Assembly (NCBI GenBank): GCA_014653815.1
Contig: JACWDZ010000009.1
Location: forward strand, 1-33,362
DNA: 33,362 nucleotides
DNA from: Pelagibacterales bacterium SAG-MED29
GTDB lineage: Bacteria > Pseudomonadota > Alphaproteobacteria > Pelagibacterales > Pelagibacteraceae
Reading direction: 5' to 3'
Within the stretch, counting starts at the first letter, position 1. Each line of letters opens with the position of its first letter. The translations under genes and the position numbers were made by a program. Of this stretch, positions 16,027 through 25,327 are shown one piece after another. The notes under the pieces are model-generated. The model searched no databases. It was not told the origin of the DNA and saw nothing but the letters and a program-made list of their open reading frames with translations.

Positions 16027-17103
16027 TTACAATTTATAATTTAATGTTGGTTCAATCATTTCTACACTATGTACCATGCTTTCATAAAATCCTGCTTTTG
16101 TAATTTTAATAAATTTTGCATTTTTTTTGATATCTTCTAATTTTTTTGCTCCAATATATCCCATGGATGATCTTAAACCTCCCTTTAATTGATATATAAT
16201 TTGGGAAACATTGCCTTTATACTCTACTCTTCCGTCAACTCCTTCTGGCACAAATTTTGACTTATCTTTATAACTTTTTTGAAAATATCTATTGGAAGAT
16301 CCAGCTGACATAGCTCCAATAGATCCCATTCCTCTGTATTTTTTATAAAATTTATTTTTAATTTTAAATTTTTTTCCCGGGCTTTCATGAGTTCCAGCAA
16401 ATATAGAACCCATCATAATGGCGTCTGCACCTGCAGCTATTGCTTTTGCTATATCTCCTGAGAACTTTATACCTCCATCAGAAATTATTTTTATTTTTTT
16501 TCCTTTTAAGGCTTTGTAAACTTCCATTATTGCGGTTATCTGTGGAACTCCTATGCCAGCTACCATGCGTGTTGTGCAAATAGAACCAGGCCCGATACCA
16601 ACTTTAATAATATCAGCGCCTGAATTATATAATCTTTTTGCAGCCTCTGCCGTAGCAATATTGCCTACGCAAATTGGTATTTTATTGTTTTTTCTAATTT
16701 TAGATAAAGTTTTTAAAACTTTCTCGCTATGACCATGAGCAGTATCAATTACAATTAAATCTACGCCACTATCTATAAGCAATTTTGCCCTTTTTAAATC
16801 ATCTGCACTCGTTCCAATAGCGGCTCCAACAAATAATTTTTTTTTTTTAACTTGTTCAACTTCTTTGCTTTGTTTTTTTATATCTAAATTTCTATGTATA
16901 ATTCCAATGCCTCCTGATTTAGCTATTGCAATAGCCATCTCAGACTCTGTAACCGTATCCATCGCAGAAGACAAGAAGGGAGTTTTTAATTTAATATTTT
17001 TAGTTAAATTTAAAGAAATGTCAGTATCTGATGGTAAAATATTTGAAAAACGAGGCAGCAACAGTACATCATCAAAAGTTAATGCTTCTTTAATTGCTTC
17101 CAT
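16027..17103 (-). CDS. guaB: IMP dehydrogenase lacking the CBS (Bateman) domain
   Basis: Oxidises IMP to XMP with NAD, the rate-limiting step toward GMP. The protein is 358 residues against about 485 usual. The catalytic barrel is complete: TFDDVLLLP at the N-terminus, [21 protein letters not shown] with catalytic Cys176, the flap [10 protein letters not shown], the Arg272-Tyr273 pair in SSNRYF, and the ending [12 protein letters not shown]. What is missing is the roughly 120-residue CBS pair that normally sits between HRNL and VGAAIG; only a short lysine-rich linker remains (about 80-90). The loop [18 protein letters not shown] and the RY flap indicate IMPDH and not GMP reductase, which is naturally CBS-free. 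I chose the ATG two codons after a GTG. Confidence 0.93.
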   Translation of the reverse strand: MEAIKEALTFDDVLLLPRFSNILPSDTDISLNLTKNIKLKTPFLSSAMDTVTESEMAIAIAKSGGIGIIHRNLDIKKQSKEVEQVKKKKLFVGAAIGTSADDLKRAKLLIDSGVDLIVIDTAHGHSEKVLKTLSKIRKNNKIPICVGNIATAEAAKRLYNSGADIIKVGIGPGSICTTRMVAGIGVPQITAIMEVYKALKGKKIKIISDGGIKFSGDIAKAIAAGADAIMMGSIFAGTHESPGKKFKIKNKFYKKYRGMGSIGAMSAGSSNRYFQKSYKDKSKFVPEGVDGRVEYKGNVSQIIYQLKGGLRSSMGYIGAKKLEDIKKNAKFIKITKAGFYESMVHSVEMIEPTLNYKL

Positions 17104-17129
17104 ATACACTTATATACAATTTTTAAAAA

Positions 17130-17756
17130 TTATAAAGTCTTTAATGTCACACAGTGTAAATAAATTTCTCTTGATTCGTTTCTACTTGCTTCAGGTTTAA
17201 AAAATTCTACTTTTTTAAACTTAGATTTTGCTAATTCTTTAACTTCTAAAAAGTCATCACCCATAAATAATTTAGACACCAATACCCCATTTGGCTTTAG
17301 AACTTTTGATGAAAATTTAACAACTTCTGTACATAGCTGATTAGTCCGAATAGAGTCTAATGATTTATTTCCAGTTGTATTGGCGGCCATATCTGAAATC
17401 ACTACGTCTAGTTTATCTTTAAAAAAATTAAGTATTTTTTCTTTTGTATTTACTTCAAGAAAATCACATTGTAAAAATGAAATATTTTTCAGTTCATCCA
17501 TCTTTTTGGTGTCTAAAGATAATATTTTTCCTGTTGATATAATTTTGCTAGTAACTTGTGCCCATCCGCCTGGATAAGCTCCTATATCTAATAAATTAGT
17601 ATCTTTCTTTATAAATTTATATTTTTTATTTAATTCAATTAATTTAAATGCTGAGCGTGAACGATAACCTAATGTTTTAGATTTTTTAAAAAATTGATCT
17701 CTGTGTTGTTTTATTTTCCAAGTATTACTTTTTTTTTTCTTTTTTGATTTTTTCAT
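17130..17756 (-). CDS. rlmE: 23S rRNA (uridine2552-2'-O)-methyltransferase
   Basis: RlmE (FtsJ/RrmJ) methylates the 2'-O of U2552 in the A-loop of 23S rRNA late in 50S assembly. All four residues of the K-D-K-E catalytic set are visible: Lys38 (RSAFKL), Asp122 (SDMAAN), Lys162 (SKLFMG) and Glu197 (SREIYL). The SAM-binding loop LLDIGAYPGGW lies at 55-65. Its 208 residues match the family. The N-terminal ten residues are almost all lysine and serine. It overlaps pssA by one base (TAATG) and precedes guaB by 26 bp. Confidence 0.96.
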   Translation of the reverse strand: MKKSKKKKKSNTWKIKQHRDQFFKKSKTLGYRSRSAFKLIELNKKYKFIKKDTNLLDIGAYPGGWAQVTSKIISTGKILSLDTKKMDELKNISFLQCDFLEVNTKEKILNFFKDKLDVVISDMAANTTGNKSLDSIRTNQLCTEVVKFSSKVLKPNGVLVSKLFMGDDFLEVKELAKSKFKKVEFFKPEASRNESREIYLHCVTLKTL

Positions 17757-18547
17757 TATAAAACATCTTCATGCTCATCTTCTGATGTTTCTAAATTTTC
17801 TTTTCTATTTCTATCTTTATACATAAAAAAACTAACAGGTATCGAAATTAAATAAACCAAACCAAAAAGCAAAAGTGTTGCGAATGTATAATATAATAAA
17901 GAAATAAAGATTGTTCCAATTCCTAATAAAATAAAAGCCGTAGCTTTTGGAGAAATTGATATTTTTTTTAAAGATAAAGTTGGAACTTTGCTTACTAATA
18001 AAATAGCTATTAAAATTGTGAAATATGGAGTTAAGTTTTGGATATTAAAATTCAAATTTAAATCTGCAAGTTCATAAATTAACGGCATTAAAATCAGTAA
18101 ACCTCCCGCAGGTGAAGGAACTCCTTCAAAATAATTGCTTTTCCAAAGTTGTTTGCTGTCAATTTTAGTTAAATTAAATCTTGCTAGTCTTAAAACACAA
18201 CACACTGAATAAATTAATGTAATCGTCCATCCCAATTTTCCATAATTATTTAATTCCCAAAAATACAAAATAAAAATAGGAGCTATACCAAAACTGACAA
18301 AATCTGTTAATGAGTCAAGCTCTTTTCCAAATTCTGATGTTCCTTTTATTAAGCGAGCAATTCTCCCATCCAATGCATCAAGTATGGCTGCTAATAAAAT
18401 AAAGATTACAGCTAAACTATAATTTCCATCTATTGAAAATTTAATTGAACTAATACCAAGGCATACTCCGCCTAAAGTTAATATATTTGGAAGCAAGTAT
18501 CTTGTTTTTTTAGATGAAACTAATTTAAATTTTTTATTCTCTTCCAT
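17756..18547 (-). CDS. pssA: CDP-diacylglycerol--serine O-phosphatidyltransferase
   Basis: Integral membrane enzyme that makes phosphatidylserine from CDP-diacylglycerol and serine. The CDP-alcohol phosphotransferase signature is intact: Asp57, Asp60-Gly61, Ala64-Arg65, Gly74, Asp78 and Asp82. There are about seven or eight hydrophobic helices. At 263 residues it is the short, membrane-embedded type found in alphaproteobacteria and Bacillus, not the peripheral E. coli type. The product is the substrate of Psd, encoded immediately upstream with a 1-base TAATG overlap, so the two steps to phosphatidylethanolamine are co-translated. The C-terminus is acidic (ETSEDEHEDVL). Confidence 0.96.
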   Translation of the reverse strand: MEENKKFKLVSSKKTRYLLPNILTLGGVCLGISSIKFSIDGNYSLAVIFILLAAILDALDGRIARLIKGTSEFGKELDSLTDFVSFGIAPIFILYFWELNNYGKLGWTITLIYSVCCVLRLARFNLTKIDSKQLWKSNYFEGVPSPAGGLLILMPLIYELADLNLNFNIQNLTPYFTILIAILLVSKVPTLSLKKISISPKATAFILLGIGTIFISLLYYTFATLLLFGLVYLISIPVSFFMYKDRNRKENLETSEDEHEDVL

Positions 18548-19197
18548 TACTCAGAAGCTATTAAGCTTTCTCCTGCTACTAAGTTTTGTCCAATCTTAGC
18601 TAAAACTTTCTTATTTTTAAAATAAATATCTACTCTACTTCCAAAACGTATCATTCCTATTCTGTCACCTTGTTTTAAACTTTGTCCTTGTTCAACTTCA
18701 CAAACTATTCTCCTAGCAATTAAGCCTGCTATCTGAACAATAATAATTTCTTCACCAGATTTACTGCATTTAATTTTGTAATAGTTTCTCTCATTTTCCT
18801 CGCTTGCCTTATCTAAAGAGGCATTTAAAAATTTGCCTGGTTTATAATTAATCTCTTCAACCGTTCCAGTTAGTGGTGTTCTATTTACATGGCAATTAAA
18901 TACATTCATAAAAATACTTACCTTAGTATAAGTTGTATTTTCTAATTGTAATTCTAACGGTCCTGTTCTTTCTGAAATATCTGTTATCAAACCATCAGCT
19001 GGACTAACAAGGAAAGCATCATCATTTATAGGATATCTCTCTGGATCTCTAAAAAAATAATAAACCCAGATAGTTAGAATAATCAAAATCGACCCAAAAA
19101 ACTTTGAAAAAAGCAAAACTATAAATGTTGCTATTATAGAAATAGCTAAAAATTTATAGCCTTCTTTGTGAATATTTGGAAATATTGTATTAAACAT
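18547..19197 (-). CDS. psd: Phosphatidylserine decarboxylase proenzyme
   Basis: Decarboxylates phosphatidylserine to phosphatidylethanolamine. The 216-residue proenzyme belongs to the short alphaproteobacterial/archaetidylserine-like class. Self-cleavage is expected between Gly186 and Ser187 in RFGSRVDIY, creating the pyruvoyl group on the small subunit. Asp68 (SPADG) and His103 (NCHVNRTPLTG) match the conserved catalytic positions. Two hydrophobic segments in residues 16-48 anchor it to the inner membrane. First gene of the long leftward psd-to-bamB run, divergent from icd. Confidence 0.95.
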   Translation of the reverse strand: MFNTIFPNIHKEGYKFLAISIIATFIVLLFSKFFGSILIILTIWVYYFFRDPERYPINDDAFLVSPADGLITDISERTGPLELQLENTTYTKVSIFMNVFNCHVNRTPLTGTVEEINYKPGKFLNASLDKASEENERNYYKIKCSKSGEEIIIVQIAGLIARRIVCEVEQGQSLKQGDRIGMIRFGSRVDIYFKNKKVLAKIGQNLVAGESLIASE

Positions 19198-19261
19198 AAT
19201 TTTAAGTTTGCTAATTTTTTCCTAATATGTATAAAAATCCTGCTTAATCAATCTATATTTT
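19198..19261. promoter_or_regulatory. Divergent promoter region, psd / icd
   Basis: The 64-bp gap must hold the promoter for icd and for the nine-gene psd operon. Rightward, TTGCTA (19208-19213) and TATAAA (19230-19235) lie 16 bases apart and would give a leader of about 20 bases for icd. Leftward, TTGATT with TATTAG 18 bases away is a poor candidate for psd. Confidence 0.35.
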
Positions 19262-20476
19262 ATGGCAAAAATTAGAGTTAAAAACCCAGTAGTTGAGCTT
19301 GATGGTGATGAAATGACAAGGATTATTTGGTCATTTATTAAAGAAAAACTCATTAAGCCATACTTGGATATTGATCTTAAATACTATGACCTGGGCATGG
19401 AAAATAGAGATAAGACCGATGATCAAGTGACTATAGACTGTGCTAAAGCTATTCAAAAATATGGAGCTGGAGTAAAGTGTGCAACTATCACTCCAGACGA
19501 AGCACGTGTAAAAGAATTTAAATTAAAGAAAATGTGGAGATCACCTAATGGAACGATTAGAAATATTGTTGGTGGAACAATTTTTAGAGAACCAATAATT
19601 TGTAAAAATGTTCCAAGATTAGTCCCTCATTGGACTGATAGCGTAATAGTTGGAAGACACGCTTTTGGAGATCAATATAAAGCTACAGATTTTAAAGTTC
19701 CTGGAAAAGGAAAAATGACCGTTAAATGGGAGTCAGAAAATAGAAAAGATAAAATTGAACATGAGGTTTTTAATTTTGATGGCCCAGGTATAGCTCTTTC
19801 TATGTATAATTTAGACAATTCTATTAAAGATTTTGCTAGAGCGTGCTTGAATTATGGTCTAGCAAGAAAGTGGCCAGTTTACTTTTCTTCAAAAAATACA
19901 ATTTTAAAAGTATACGATGGTAGATTTAAAGATATTTTTGAAGAAGTTTTCCAAAAAGAGTTTAAAAATAAATTTAATGAATCGGGTATAACTTATGAAC
20001 ATAGATTAATTGATGACATGGTCGCCTGTGCAATGAAATGGAGTGGAAAATATATTTGGGCTTGTAAAAATTATGATGGTGACGTGCAGTCTGATACAGT
20101 CGCACAAGGATATGGTTCCCTAGGTTTAATGACAAGTGTGCTTAGAACACCTGACGGAAAAGTAGCTGAAGCTGAAGCTGCACACGGAACAGTTACAAGG
20201 CATTATAGACAACACCAAGCAGGTAAAGAGACCTCTACTAATCCTATAGCTTCTATTTTTGCATGGACAAGAGGGTTGTCCCATAGAGGAAACCTTGATG
20301 GAAACCAAGAATTGATTAAATTCGCTGAGTCTCTTGAAAAAGTTTGTATAGAAACTGTTGAAAGCGGTTCTATGACTAAAGATTTAGCAATATTAATCAA
20401 TAAAGATCAAAAATTTTTAACAACTAGTCAATTTTTAGAAGCAATAGATTCTAATCTTAAAAAAAAGCTTAATTAA
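19262..20476 (+). CDS. icd: NADP-dependent isocitrate dehydrogenase (eukaryote-like subfamily)
   Basis: Oxidatively decarboxylates isocitrate to 2-oxoglutarate in the TCA cycle. The 404-residue protein opens [20 protein letters not shown], the form shared with mitochondrial/cytosolic NADP-IDH and alphaproteobacteria, and not the E. coli type. Substrate residues are visible in [27 protein letters not shown] and GGTIFREPI; the metal-binding DDMVACAMK and the NADP region [13 protein letters not shown] follow. It is transcribed alone and converges on alaS, sharing an 8-base TTAATTAA that carries both stop codons. Confidence 0.97.
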   Translation: MAKIRVKNPVVELDGDEMTRIIWSFIKEKLIKPYLDIDLKYYDLGMENRDKTDDQVTIDCAKAIQKYGAGVKCATITPDEARVKEFKLKKMWRSPNGTIRNIVGGTIFREPIICKNVPRLVPHWTDSVIVGRHAFGDQYKATDFKVPGKGKMTVKWESENRKDKIEHEVFNFDGPGIALSMYNLDNSIKDFARACLNYGLARKWPVYFSSKNTILKVYDGRFKDIFEEVFQKEFKNKFNESGITYEHRLIDDMVACAMKWSGKYIWACKNYDGDVQSDTVAQGYGSLGLMTSVLRTPDGKVAEAEAAHGTVTRHYRQHQAGKETSTNPIASIFAWTRGLSHRGNLDGNQELIKFAESLEKVCIETVESGSMTKDLAILINKDQKFLTTSQFLEAIDSNLKKKLN

Positions 20477-23144
20477 TTTCATCGGCTATAGCTTTAAAAG
20501 CTTCATCTATTTTATTTTTATTTGTACCGCCAGCCTGTGCAAAATCTTTTCTACCACCACCCCCTTTTCCTCCAAGTATTTCAGAAGCAATTTTCACAAG
20601 ACTAACAGCATCATATTTTAAAATAAGATCATTTGTAACACCAACAGCAACTCCAACTTTTTCTTCAAAAGTGGAGATACTAATAATTATACCATTCTTA
20701 AGATCTTTTTTTCCTTGATCTATAACACTTCTTAACTCTTTAGGTGGAAAGTCATTAAGGGTTTGTTGTCTTAATACAAAATTACCAATCTTTTTGTCTT
20801 TAATTTTGTTTTTACTTTTATCGTTAATAACATTTTGAATTTTTATTTTTTCTAGTTGTTTAGCTAAAACCTTTAAATTTTCTGTCAAGTCTTTGCTTTC
20901 ATTAAAATCAGGTTTAATTTTATACTTCAGTAGTTCTTTTTTAATTTTTTCAAATTGATCTTTGCTTGTTTTTTCTTTTGTAGATTTATCTTGTTTTTGG
21001 AATTTCTCATATTCTTGAAGCTGTTTATCTCTTAAGGCTTCCACTCTTCTTACCCCAGAAGCAATTGATGATTGACTAATAACTTTAAACTTTCCAACTT
21101 CCTTTGTATTTTTTACATGTGTTCCTCCACAAAGCTCTGTTGAAAAAAAACCATTAGACTCTTTGCCTATAAATACTACTCGAACTTCTTCACCGTACTT
21201 TTCTCCAAAAAGCGCTAAAGCACCCAATTTAATAGCTTCTTTAGGTGTCATTATTCTTGTTTGTACCTCAGTTGATCCGTCAACTATTTCGTTTACGACT
21301 TTATTAATTTTAATCATCTCCTGCTTTTCAATCGGTTTGTTATGGCTGAAATCAAATCTTAATCTTTCTGGAGAAACCAATGATCCTTTTTGGGTCACAT
21401 GTTTACCTAAAGTCCTTCTTAAAGACTCATGTAGCAAATGCGTTGCAGAATGATTAGCTTTAGAATTATTTCTATTTTCAACATTTATTTCAAGATTAAC
21501 GCTTTGACCAATTTTTATTGTGCCAGACTCAATTTTTCCAGCATGAACAAAAAGGTATCCCATTTTTTTTTGAGTATCTGTGATATTTATTTTACAATCA
21601 GAGTTAAAAATTACCCCCTGATCTCCAACTTGACCTCCGGATTCTCCGTAAAAAGGTGTTTGATTTGTAATAATTTCAACGTCACTTCCTGCTTCAGCGC
21701 TATCTACAAATTTATTATCTTTAGAAATTTTTATAATAACTCCCTCTGCTTTATCAAACTCATAACCTAAAAATTCTGTTGGTTTTAATTCTTCTCTAAC
21801 TTTAAACCATTTTTCTTCGACTGACTTATCTCCAGAACCTTTCCAATTAGCTCTGGCTAATGTTTTGCTTTTTTCCATTTCTTTTTCAAAAGCAATATTA
21901 TCAACTTGAATATTTTTTGTTCTTAAGATATCTGCAGTTAAATCCACAGGAAAACCATAAGTATCATACAATTTGAAAGCAACAGAACCAGGTAGTGTAT
22001 TGTTTTGAACTTTATTTAAATTTTCGTTTAAAATTTTCATCCCCCTTTCTAGAAGAGAAGAAAATTTTTCTTCTTCATTCTTTAAAGTTTCAACTATAAG
22101 ATCTTTACCTATATCTAATTCTGGATAGCTATTTTTCATCTCATTAAGTAAAACATCAAAAAGTTTATAAAAAACAGGTGACTTACTTCCTAACGAATGA
22201 GCATGCCTCATCCCTCTTCTCATTATTCTTCTTAGAACGTAACCACGACCTTCGTTTGAAGGTAATATTCCTTCTGCTATTAAAAAGCTGCTTGCTCTTA
22301 AATGATCTGAAATTACTCTGTGACTGGCAATCGTATTGTTATTAAGTGGCGCTTTAATAATATCAGAAGAAGCTTCAATAATTTTTTTAAAGTGGTCAAT
22401 CTTATAATTGTCATGAGTTCCTTGAAGAACGGCGGTCATTCTTTCAAGGCCCATTCCAGTGTCTACAGAAGGTTTGGGTAAATTTATTCGTTTTTCTTTT
22501 GAAATTTGTTCGTATTGCATAAAGACAAGATTCCATATTTCTATAAATCTATCTCCATCTTGATCTGCGCTACCAGGCGGCCCTCCTTTAAGTTTATCTC
22601 CATGATCGTAGAATATTTCAGAACATGGTCCGCAAGGACCAGTGTCTCCCATAGACCAAAAGTTATCAGAAGTTGAAATCTTAATTATTTTTTCTTCGCT
22701 TAAACCAGCAATCTTTTTCCATAATCTGAAAGAATCTTCGTCTTCATTAAAGACTGTTACAGAAAGTTTTTCTTTCGGTAGCTCAAAATCTTTTGTTAAC
22801 AATTCCCAAGCATGCTCTATTGCTTGTTCTTTAAAATAGTCACCAAACGAAAAATTTCCTAGCATTTCGAAAAATGTATGGTGACGAGGAGTATATCCAA
22901 CGTTTTCTAAGTCGTTATGTTTTCCTCCAGCTCTTACACATTTTTGAGATGTAGTGGCTCTTTTATAAGGTCTTTTTTCTAAACCTGTAAAAACATTTTT
23001 GAACTGAACCATCCCAGAATTAGTAAACATTAATGTAGGATCGTTATTCGGTACCAAATTACTAGAGTCTACTATTTCATGATTATTTTTCTTAAAATAG
23101 TTAAGAAATTTTCCTCTTATATCAGTCAACAAAAATTGGCTCAT
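20469..23144 (-). CDS. alaS: Alanine--tRNA ligase
   Basis: Charges tRNA-Ala and edits mischarged Ser and Gly. The 891 residues hold the class II catalytic domain ([30 protein letters not shown]; the signature around [10 protein letters not shown]), the editing domain with its zinc-binding quartet His565, His569 (HSATH), Cys672 and His676 (CGGTH), and the glycine-rich C-Ala domain ([17 protein letters not shown]). All parts are present. The 3' end overlaps icd by 8 bases. In many alphaproteobacteria alaS directly follows recA; here an aldehyde dehydrogenase and a DUF779 gene separate them. Confidence 0.98.
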   Translation of the reverse strand: MSQFLLTDIRGKFLNYFKKNNHEIVDSSNLVPNNDPTLMFTNSGMVQFKNVFTGLEKRPYKRATTSQKCVRAGGKHNDLENVGYTPRHHTFFEMLGNFSFGDYFKEQAIEHAWELLTKDFELPKEKLSVTVFNEDEDSFRLWKKIAGLSEEKIIKISTSDNFWSMGDTGPCGPCSEIFYDHGDKLKGGPPGSADQDGDRFIEIWNLVFMQYEQISKEKRINLPKPSVDTGMGLERMTAVLQGTHDNYKIDHFKKIIEASSDIIKAPLNNNTIASHRVISDHLRASSFLIAEGILPSNEGRGYVLRRIMRRGMRHAHSLGSKSPVFYKLFDVLLNEMKNSYPELDIGKDLIVETLKNEEEKFSSLLERGMKILNENLNKVQNNTLPGSVAFKLYDTYGFPVDLTADILRTKNIQVDNIAFEKEMEKSKTLARANWKGSGDKSVEEKWFKVREELKPTEFLGYEFDKAEGVIIKISKDNKFVDSAEAGSDVEIITNQTPFYGESGGQVGDQGVIFNSDCKINITDTQKKMGYLFVHAGKIESGTIKIGQSVNLEINVENRNNSKANHSATHLLHESLRRTLGKHVTQKGSLVSPERLRFDFSHNKPIEKQEMIKINKVVNEIVDGSTEVQTRIMTPKEAIKLGALALFGEKYGEEVRVVFIGKESNGFFSTELCGGTHVKNTKEVGKFKVISQSSIASGVRRVEALRDKQLQEYEKFQKQDKSTKEKTSKDQFEKIKKELLKYKIKPDFNESKDLTENLKVLAKQLEKIKIQNVINDKSKNKIKDKKIGNFVLRQQTLNDFPPKELRSVIDQGKKDLKNGIIISISTFEEKVGVAVGVTNDLILKYDAVSLVKIASEILGGKGGGGRKDFAQAGGTNKNKIDEAFKAIADEIN

Positions 23145-23189
23145 ATAATATTAAATACAGATATTTATAGGGTTGTCTATAAAAAGAGA

Positions 23190-23564
23190 TTAACCAGCTT
23201 TTTGTTCTTCGTTATCAACTACTAAGCAAATTTCTGATTTTGTTAAAAATCTTTCTCCCGTTCCGTTATCTAATGAAAACATCCCGCCTATTCCCTTTAC
23301 GGCGTCTATAGTAAGGTCAGTATGTTTCCATTTTTCATATTGATCGCCATTCATGTAAAAAGGAACACCTCCTATTTCACCTAATTTGATATCATTATCT
23401 CCTAAAGGAAATTCACCTTCTTTAAAGCACATAGGAGCACTACCATCACAACAACCTCCAGATTGATGAAACATTAGTTTCTCTCCATACCTTGCTTGAA
23501 GCTTAGATAGCAATGTTAATGCTGAATGAGTGGCAGATACTTTCATTTTTAATGTACGGCCCAT
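23190..23564 (-). CDS. DUF779 family protein, aldehyde dehydrogenase partner
   Basis: A 124-residue protein with the DUF779 core LMFHQSGGCCDGSAPMCF (Cys38, Cys39, Cys46) and the later VPFYMNGDQYEKWKHTDLTIDAV. DUF779 genes are typically found beside AcoD/ExaC-type aldehyde dehydrogenases, as here; the biochemical role is not established, but the cysteines suggest metal binding or redox. The start is ambiguous: the first ATG lies inside a perfect 11-bp hairpin, while a second ATG six codons later (MKVSATHSAL) also gives a normal N-terminus and lies outside it. Neither has a Shine-Dalgarno. It is the second gene of a two-gene unit with the dehydrogenase. Confidence 0.85.
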   Translation of the reverse strand: MGRTLKMKVSATHSALTLLSKLQARYGEKLMFHQSGGCCDGSAPMCFKEGEFPLGDNDIKLGEIGGVPFYMNGDQYEKWKHTDLTIDAVKGIGGMFSLDNGTGERFLTKSEICLVVDNEEQKAG

Positions 23565-23582
23565 GATTTAGAATCATGGGCC
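23558..23582. promoter_or_regulatory. Perfect 11-bp inverted repeat over the DUF779 start codon
   Basis: GGCCCATGATT and AATCATGGGCC pair perfectly around a 3-base loop. It is GC-rich for this genome and starts 16 bases after the aldehyde dehydrogenase stop. On the coding (minus) strand the DUF779 ATG lies in the second arm. No U-run follows on either strand, so it is not a standard intrinsic terminator. It could protect the 3' end of the dehydrogenase mRNA, limit DUF779 translation, or be a protein-binding palindrome. Confidence 0.8.
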
Positions 23583-23597
23583 AGTATATATTATTGG

Positions 23598-25151
23598 TTA
23601 AAAGAATCCCAATTTCTTCTCAGCGTAAGAAACGTGTAGATTCTTATTTTGTCTGTAATGATTAAGCATCATTTTGTGAGTTTCTCTTCCCACACCAGAC
23701 TGTTTATAACCTCCAAATGGTGAGTGAGCTGGATAAGCGTGATAACAATTTGTCCACACTATTCCGGCTTGTATTCCTCTACCCATTCTGTGAGCTGTAT
23801 TACCGTCTCTAGTCCATACTGCTGCTCCTAAACCATAAAGAGTATCATTAGCAATTTTTAATGCCTCTGCTTCATCTTTAAATTTAATGACAGATACAAC
23901 AGGTCCGAAGATCTCTTCTTGAGAAATACGCATGTCATTTTTAGCTTCAAAAATAGTTGGTTGAATGTAGTTTCCTTTTTCCAATCCACTATTAAGTTTA
24001 GCAACACTTCCTCCGGTTAGAACTTTAGCGCCCTCTTTTTTACCGAGTTCAAGATAAGATTTAATCTTCTCCATCTGCTCTACGGATGCTTGAGCTCCAA
24101 TCATTGTTTCCATTTTTAAAGGATTGTCTTGTTTTACAGCTTTAGTTCTAGCAATAGCTCTCTCCATGAATTTATCATAGATTGATTCTTGAATTAAAGC
24201 TCTGCTTGGACAAGTACAAACTTCACCTTGGTTAAGATTGAACATAACAAAACCTTCAATACACTTATCAAAGAAATCATCGTCTTTTTCCATGACGTCT
24301 TCAAAGAAAATGTTTGGAGATTTTCCACCTAATTCCAAAGTAATTGGAATTATGTTTTGTGCAGCGTACTGCATAATCAATCTTCCAGTAGTTGTTTCAC
24401 CAGTAAATGCAACTTTTGCAACTCTTTTAGAAGAAGCTAAAGGTTTACCCGCTTCCAATCCATAACCACTAACAATGTTAACAACACCTGGGGGTAATAA
24501 ATCTCCAATAAGTTCCATTAAAACATTAATAGACGCTGGTGTTTGTTCAGCTGGTTTTAATACAACACAGTTTCCTGCTGCAAGAGCTGGAGCTAATTTC
24601 CATGTTGCCATTAATAATGGAAAGTTCCATGGAATAATCTGACCTACAACTCCTAAAGGTTCGTGAAAGTTATAAGAGTATTGATTATTGCTTATTTCTG
24701 CAATTGATCCTTCTTCTGCTCTAATTACTCCAGCAAAATATCTCCAATGATCAACTACCAATGGCAAGTCTGCTGCCATACACTCCCTGATTGGCTTTCC
24801 ATTATCTAAACATTCAGCTGTTGCTAATAAGTTTAGATTTTTTTCAATAACATCAGCTATTTTGTTCAAAATGTTTGATCTAGTAGTGATGTCTGTCTTT
24901 CCCCATTCAGAGAAAGCTGCGTGAGCTGCGTCTAATGCAGCGTCTACGTCTTTTTCATTCGATCGTGCAACTGAGCAGATCTTCTCATTATTTATCGGGC
25001 TAACATTATCAAAATATTTGCCAGATTTAGGTTCTACAAATTTACCATTTATAAAATTGCCGTATTTAGCTTTAAATGGAAATTTTACTTTTAAATGAGA
25101 GGTATCTAGAGCAGAAGACACTTTCGAGCTTTTAGCTTGTTGTGTGCTCAT
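23598..25151 (-). CDS. NAD(P)-dependent aldehyde dehydrogenase, AcoD/ExaC type
   Basis: Oxidises an aldehyde (acetaldehyde in the best-known relatives) to the acid. The 517-residue protein has IPWNFP with Asn176, the general base Glu273 (LELGGKSPN) and nucleophile Cys312 in the GEVCTCPSR context that marks the AcoD/ExaC group. The C-terminal [14 protein letters not shown] and the DUF779 neighbour support this subgroup. The substrate in this organism is not shown by the sequence; small aldehydes from alcohol or C1/C2 oxidation are likely. It has the strongest ribosome-binding site seen in the window, AAGGAGG four bases before the ATG, and its own promoter candidate, so high expression is likely. 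Confidence 0.93.
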   Translation of the reverse strand: MSTQQAKSSKVSSALDTSHLKVKFPFKAKYGNFINGKFVEPKSGKYFDNVSPINNEKICSVARSNEKDVDAALDAAHAAFSEWGKTDITTRSNILNKIADVIEKNLNLLATAECLDNGKPIRECMAADLPLVVDHWRYFAGVIRAEEGSIAEISNNQYSYNFHEPLGVVGQIIPWNFPLLMATWKLAPALAAGNCVVLKPAEQTPASINVLMELIGDLLPPGVVNIVSGYGLEAGKPLASSKRVAKVAFTGETTTGRLIMQYAAQNIIPITLELGGKSPNIFFEDVMEKDDDFFDKCIEGFVMFNLNQGEVCTCPSRALIQESIYDKFMERAIARTKAVKQDNPLKMETMIGAQASVEQMEKIKSYLELGKKEGAKVLTGGSVAKLNSGLEKGNYIQPTIFEAKNDMRISQEEIFGPVVSVIKFKDEAEALKIANDTLYGLGAAVWTRDGNTAHRMGRGIQAGIVWTNCYHAYPAHSPFGGYKQSGVGRETHKMMLNHYRQNKNLHVSYAEKKLGFF

Positions 25152-25155
25152 TTTC

Positions 25156-25257
25156 CCTCCTTGTTAACGAACTTTTTATTGAACTAAATTTTTGGCACGC
25201 TGTATACTATTAACTTTGCAACTATAGGTATTAGGTACCATATATTGAATGAGTCAA
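25156..25257 (-). promoter_or_regulatory. Promoter and ribosome-binding site of the aldehyde dehydrogenase unit
   Basis: Reading leftward, TTGACT (complement of 25252-25257) and TAATAC (complement of 25228-25233) are 18 bases apart. A leader of about 70 bases follows, ending in AAGGAGG (complement of 25156-25162). The near-complete Shine-Dalgarno stands out, because most genes here show none. The leader has no obvious strong hairpin. Confidence 0.45.
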
Positions 25258-25279
25258 TCGCTAGTTGTTGTTTCATGGG

Positions 25280-25305
25280 AAACGGGAGAATGATTTCTCC
25301 CGTTT
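25280..25305 (-). terminator. Hairpin terminator after recA
   Basis: AAACGGGAGAA pairs perfectly with TTCTCCCGTTT across a 4-base loop, an 11-bp stem starting about 22 bases after the recA stop. On the recA strand only a short run of three T's follows, so termination may need help from Rho. The T-rich run on the opposite strand is longer, but no gene reads that way here. It isolates recA from the downstream aldehyde dehydrogenase unit. Confidence 0.7.
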
Positions 25306-25327
25306 TAATTTTAAGATGACTAAAGAT

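Noticed and set aside
16027-17103. Calling the short guaB a GMP reductase (guaC)
   Set aside because: GMP reductases are naturally CBS-free, but the [13 protein letters not shown] loop, the [10 protein letters not shown] flap, the SSNRY pair and the guaA neighbour all fit IMP dehydrogenase.
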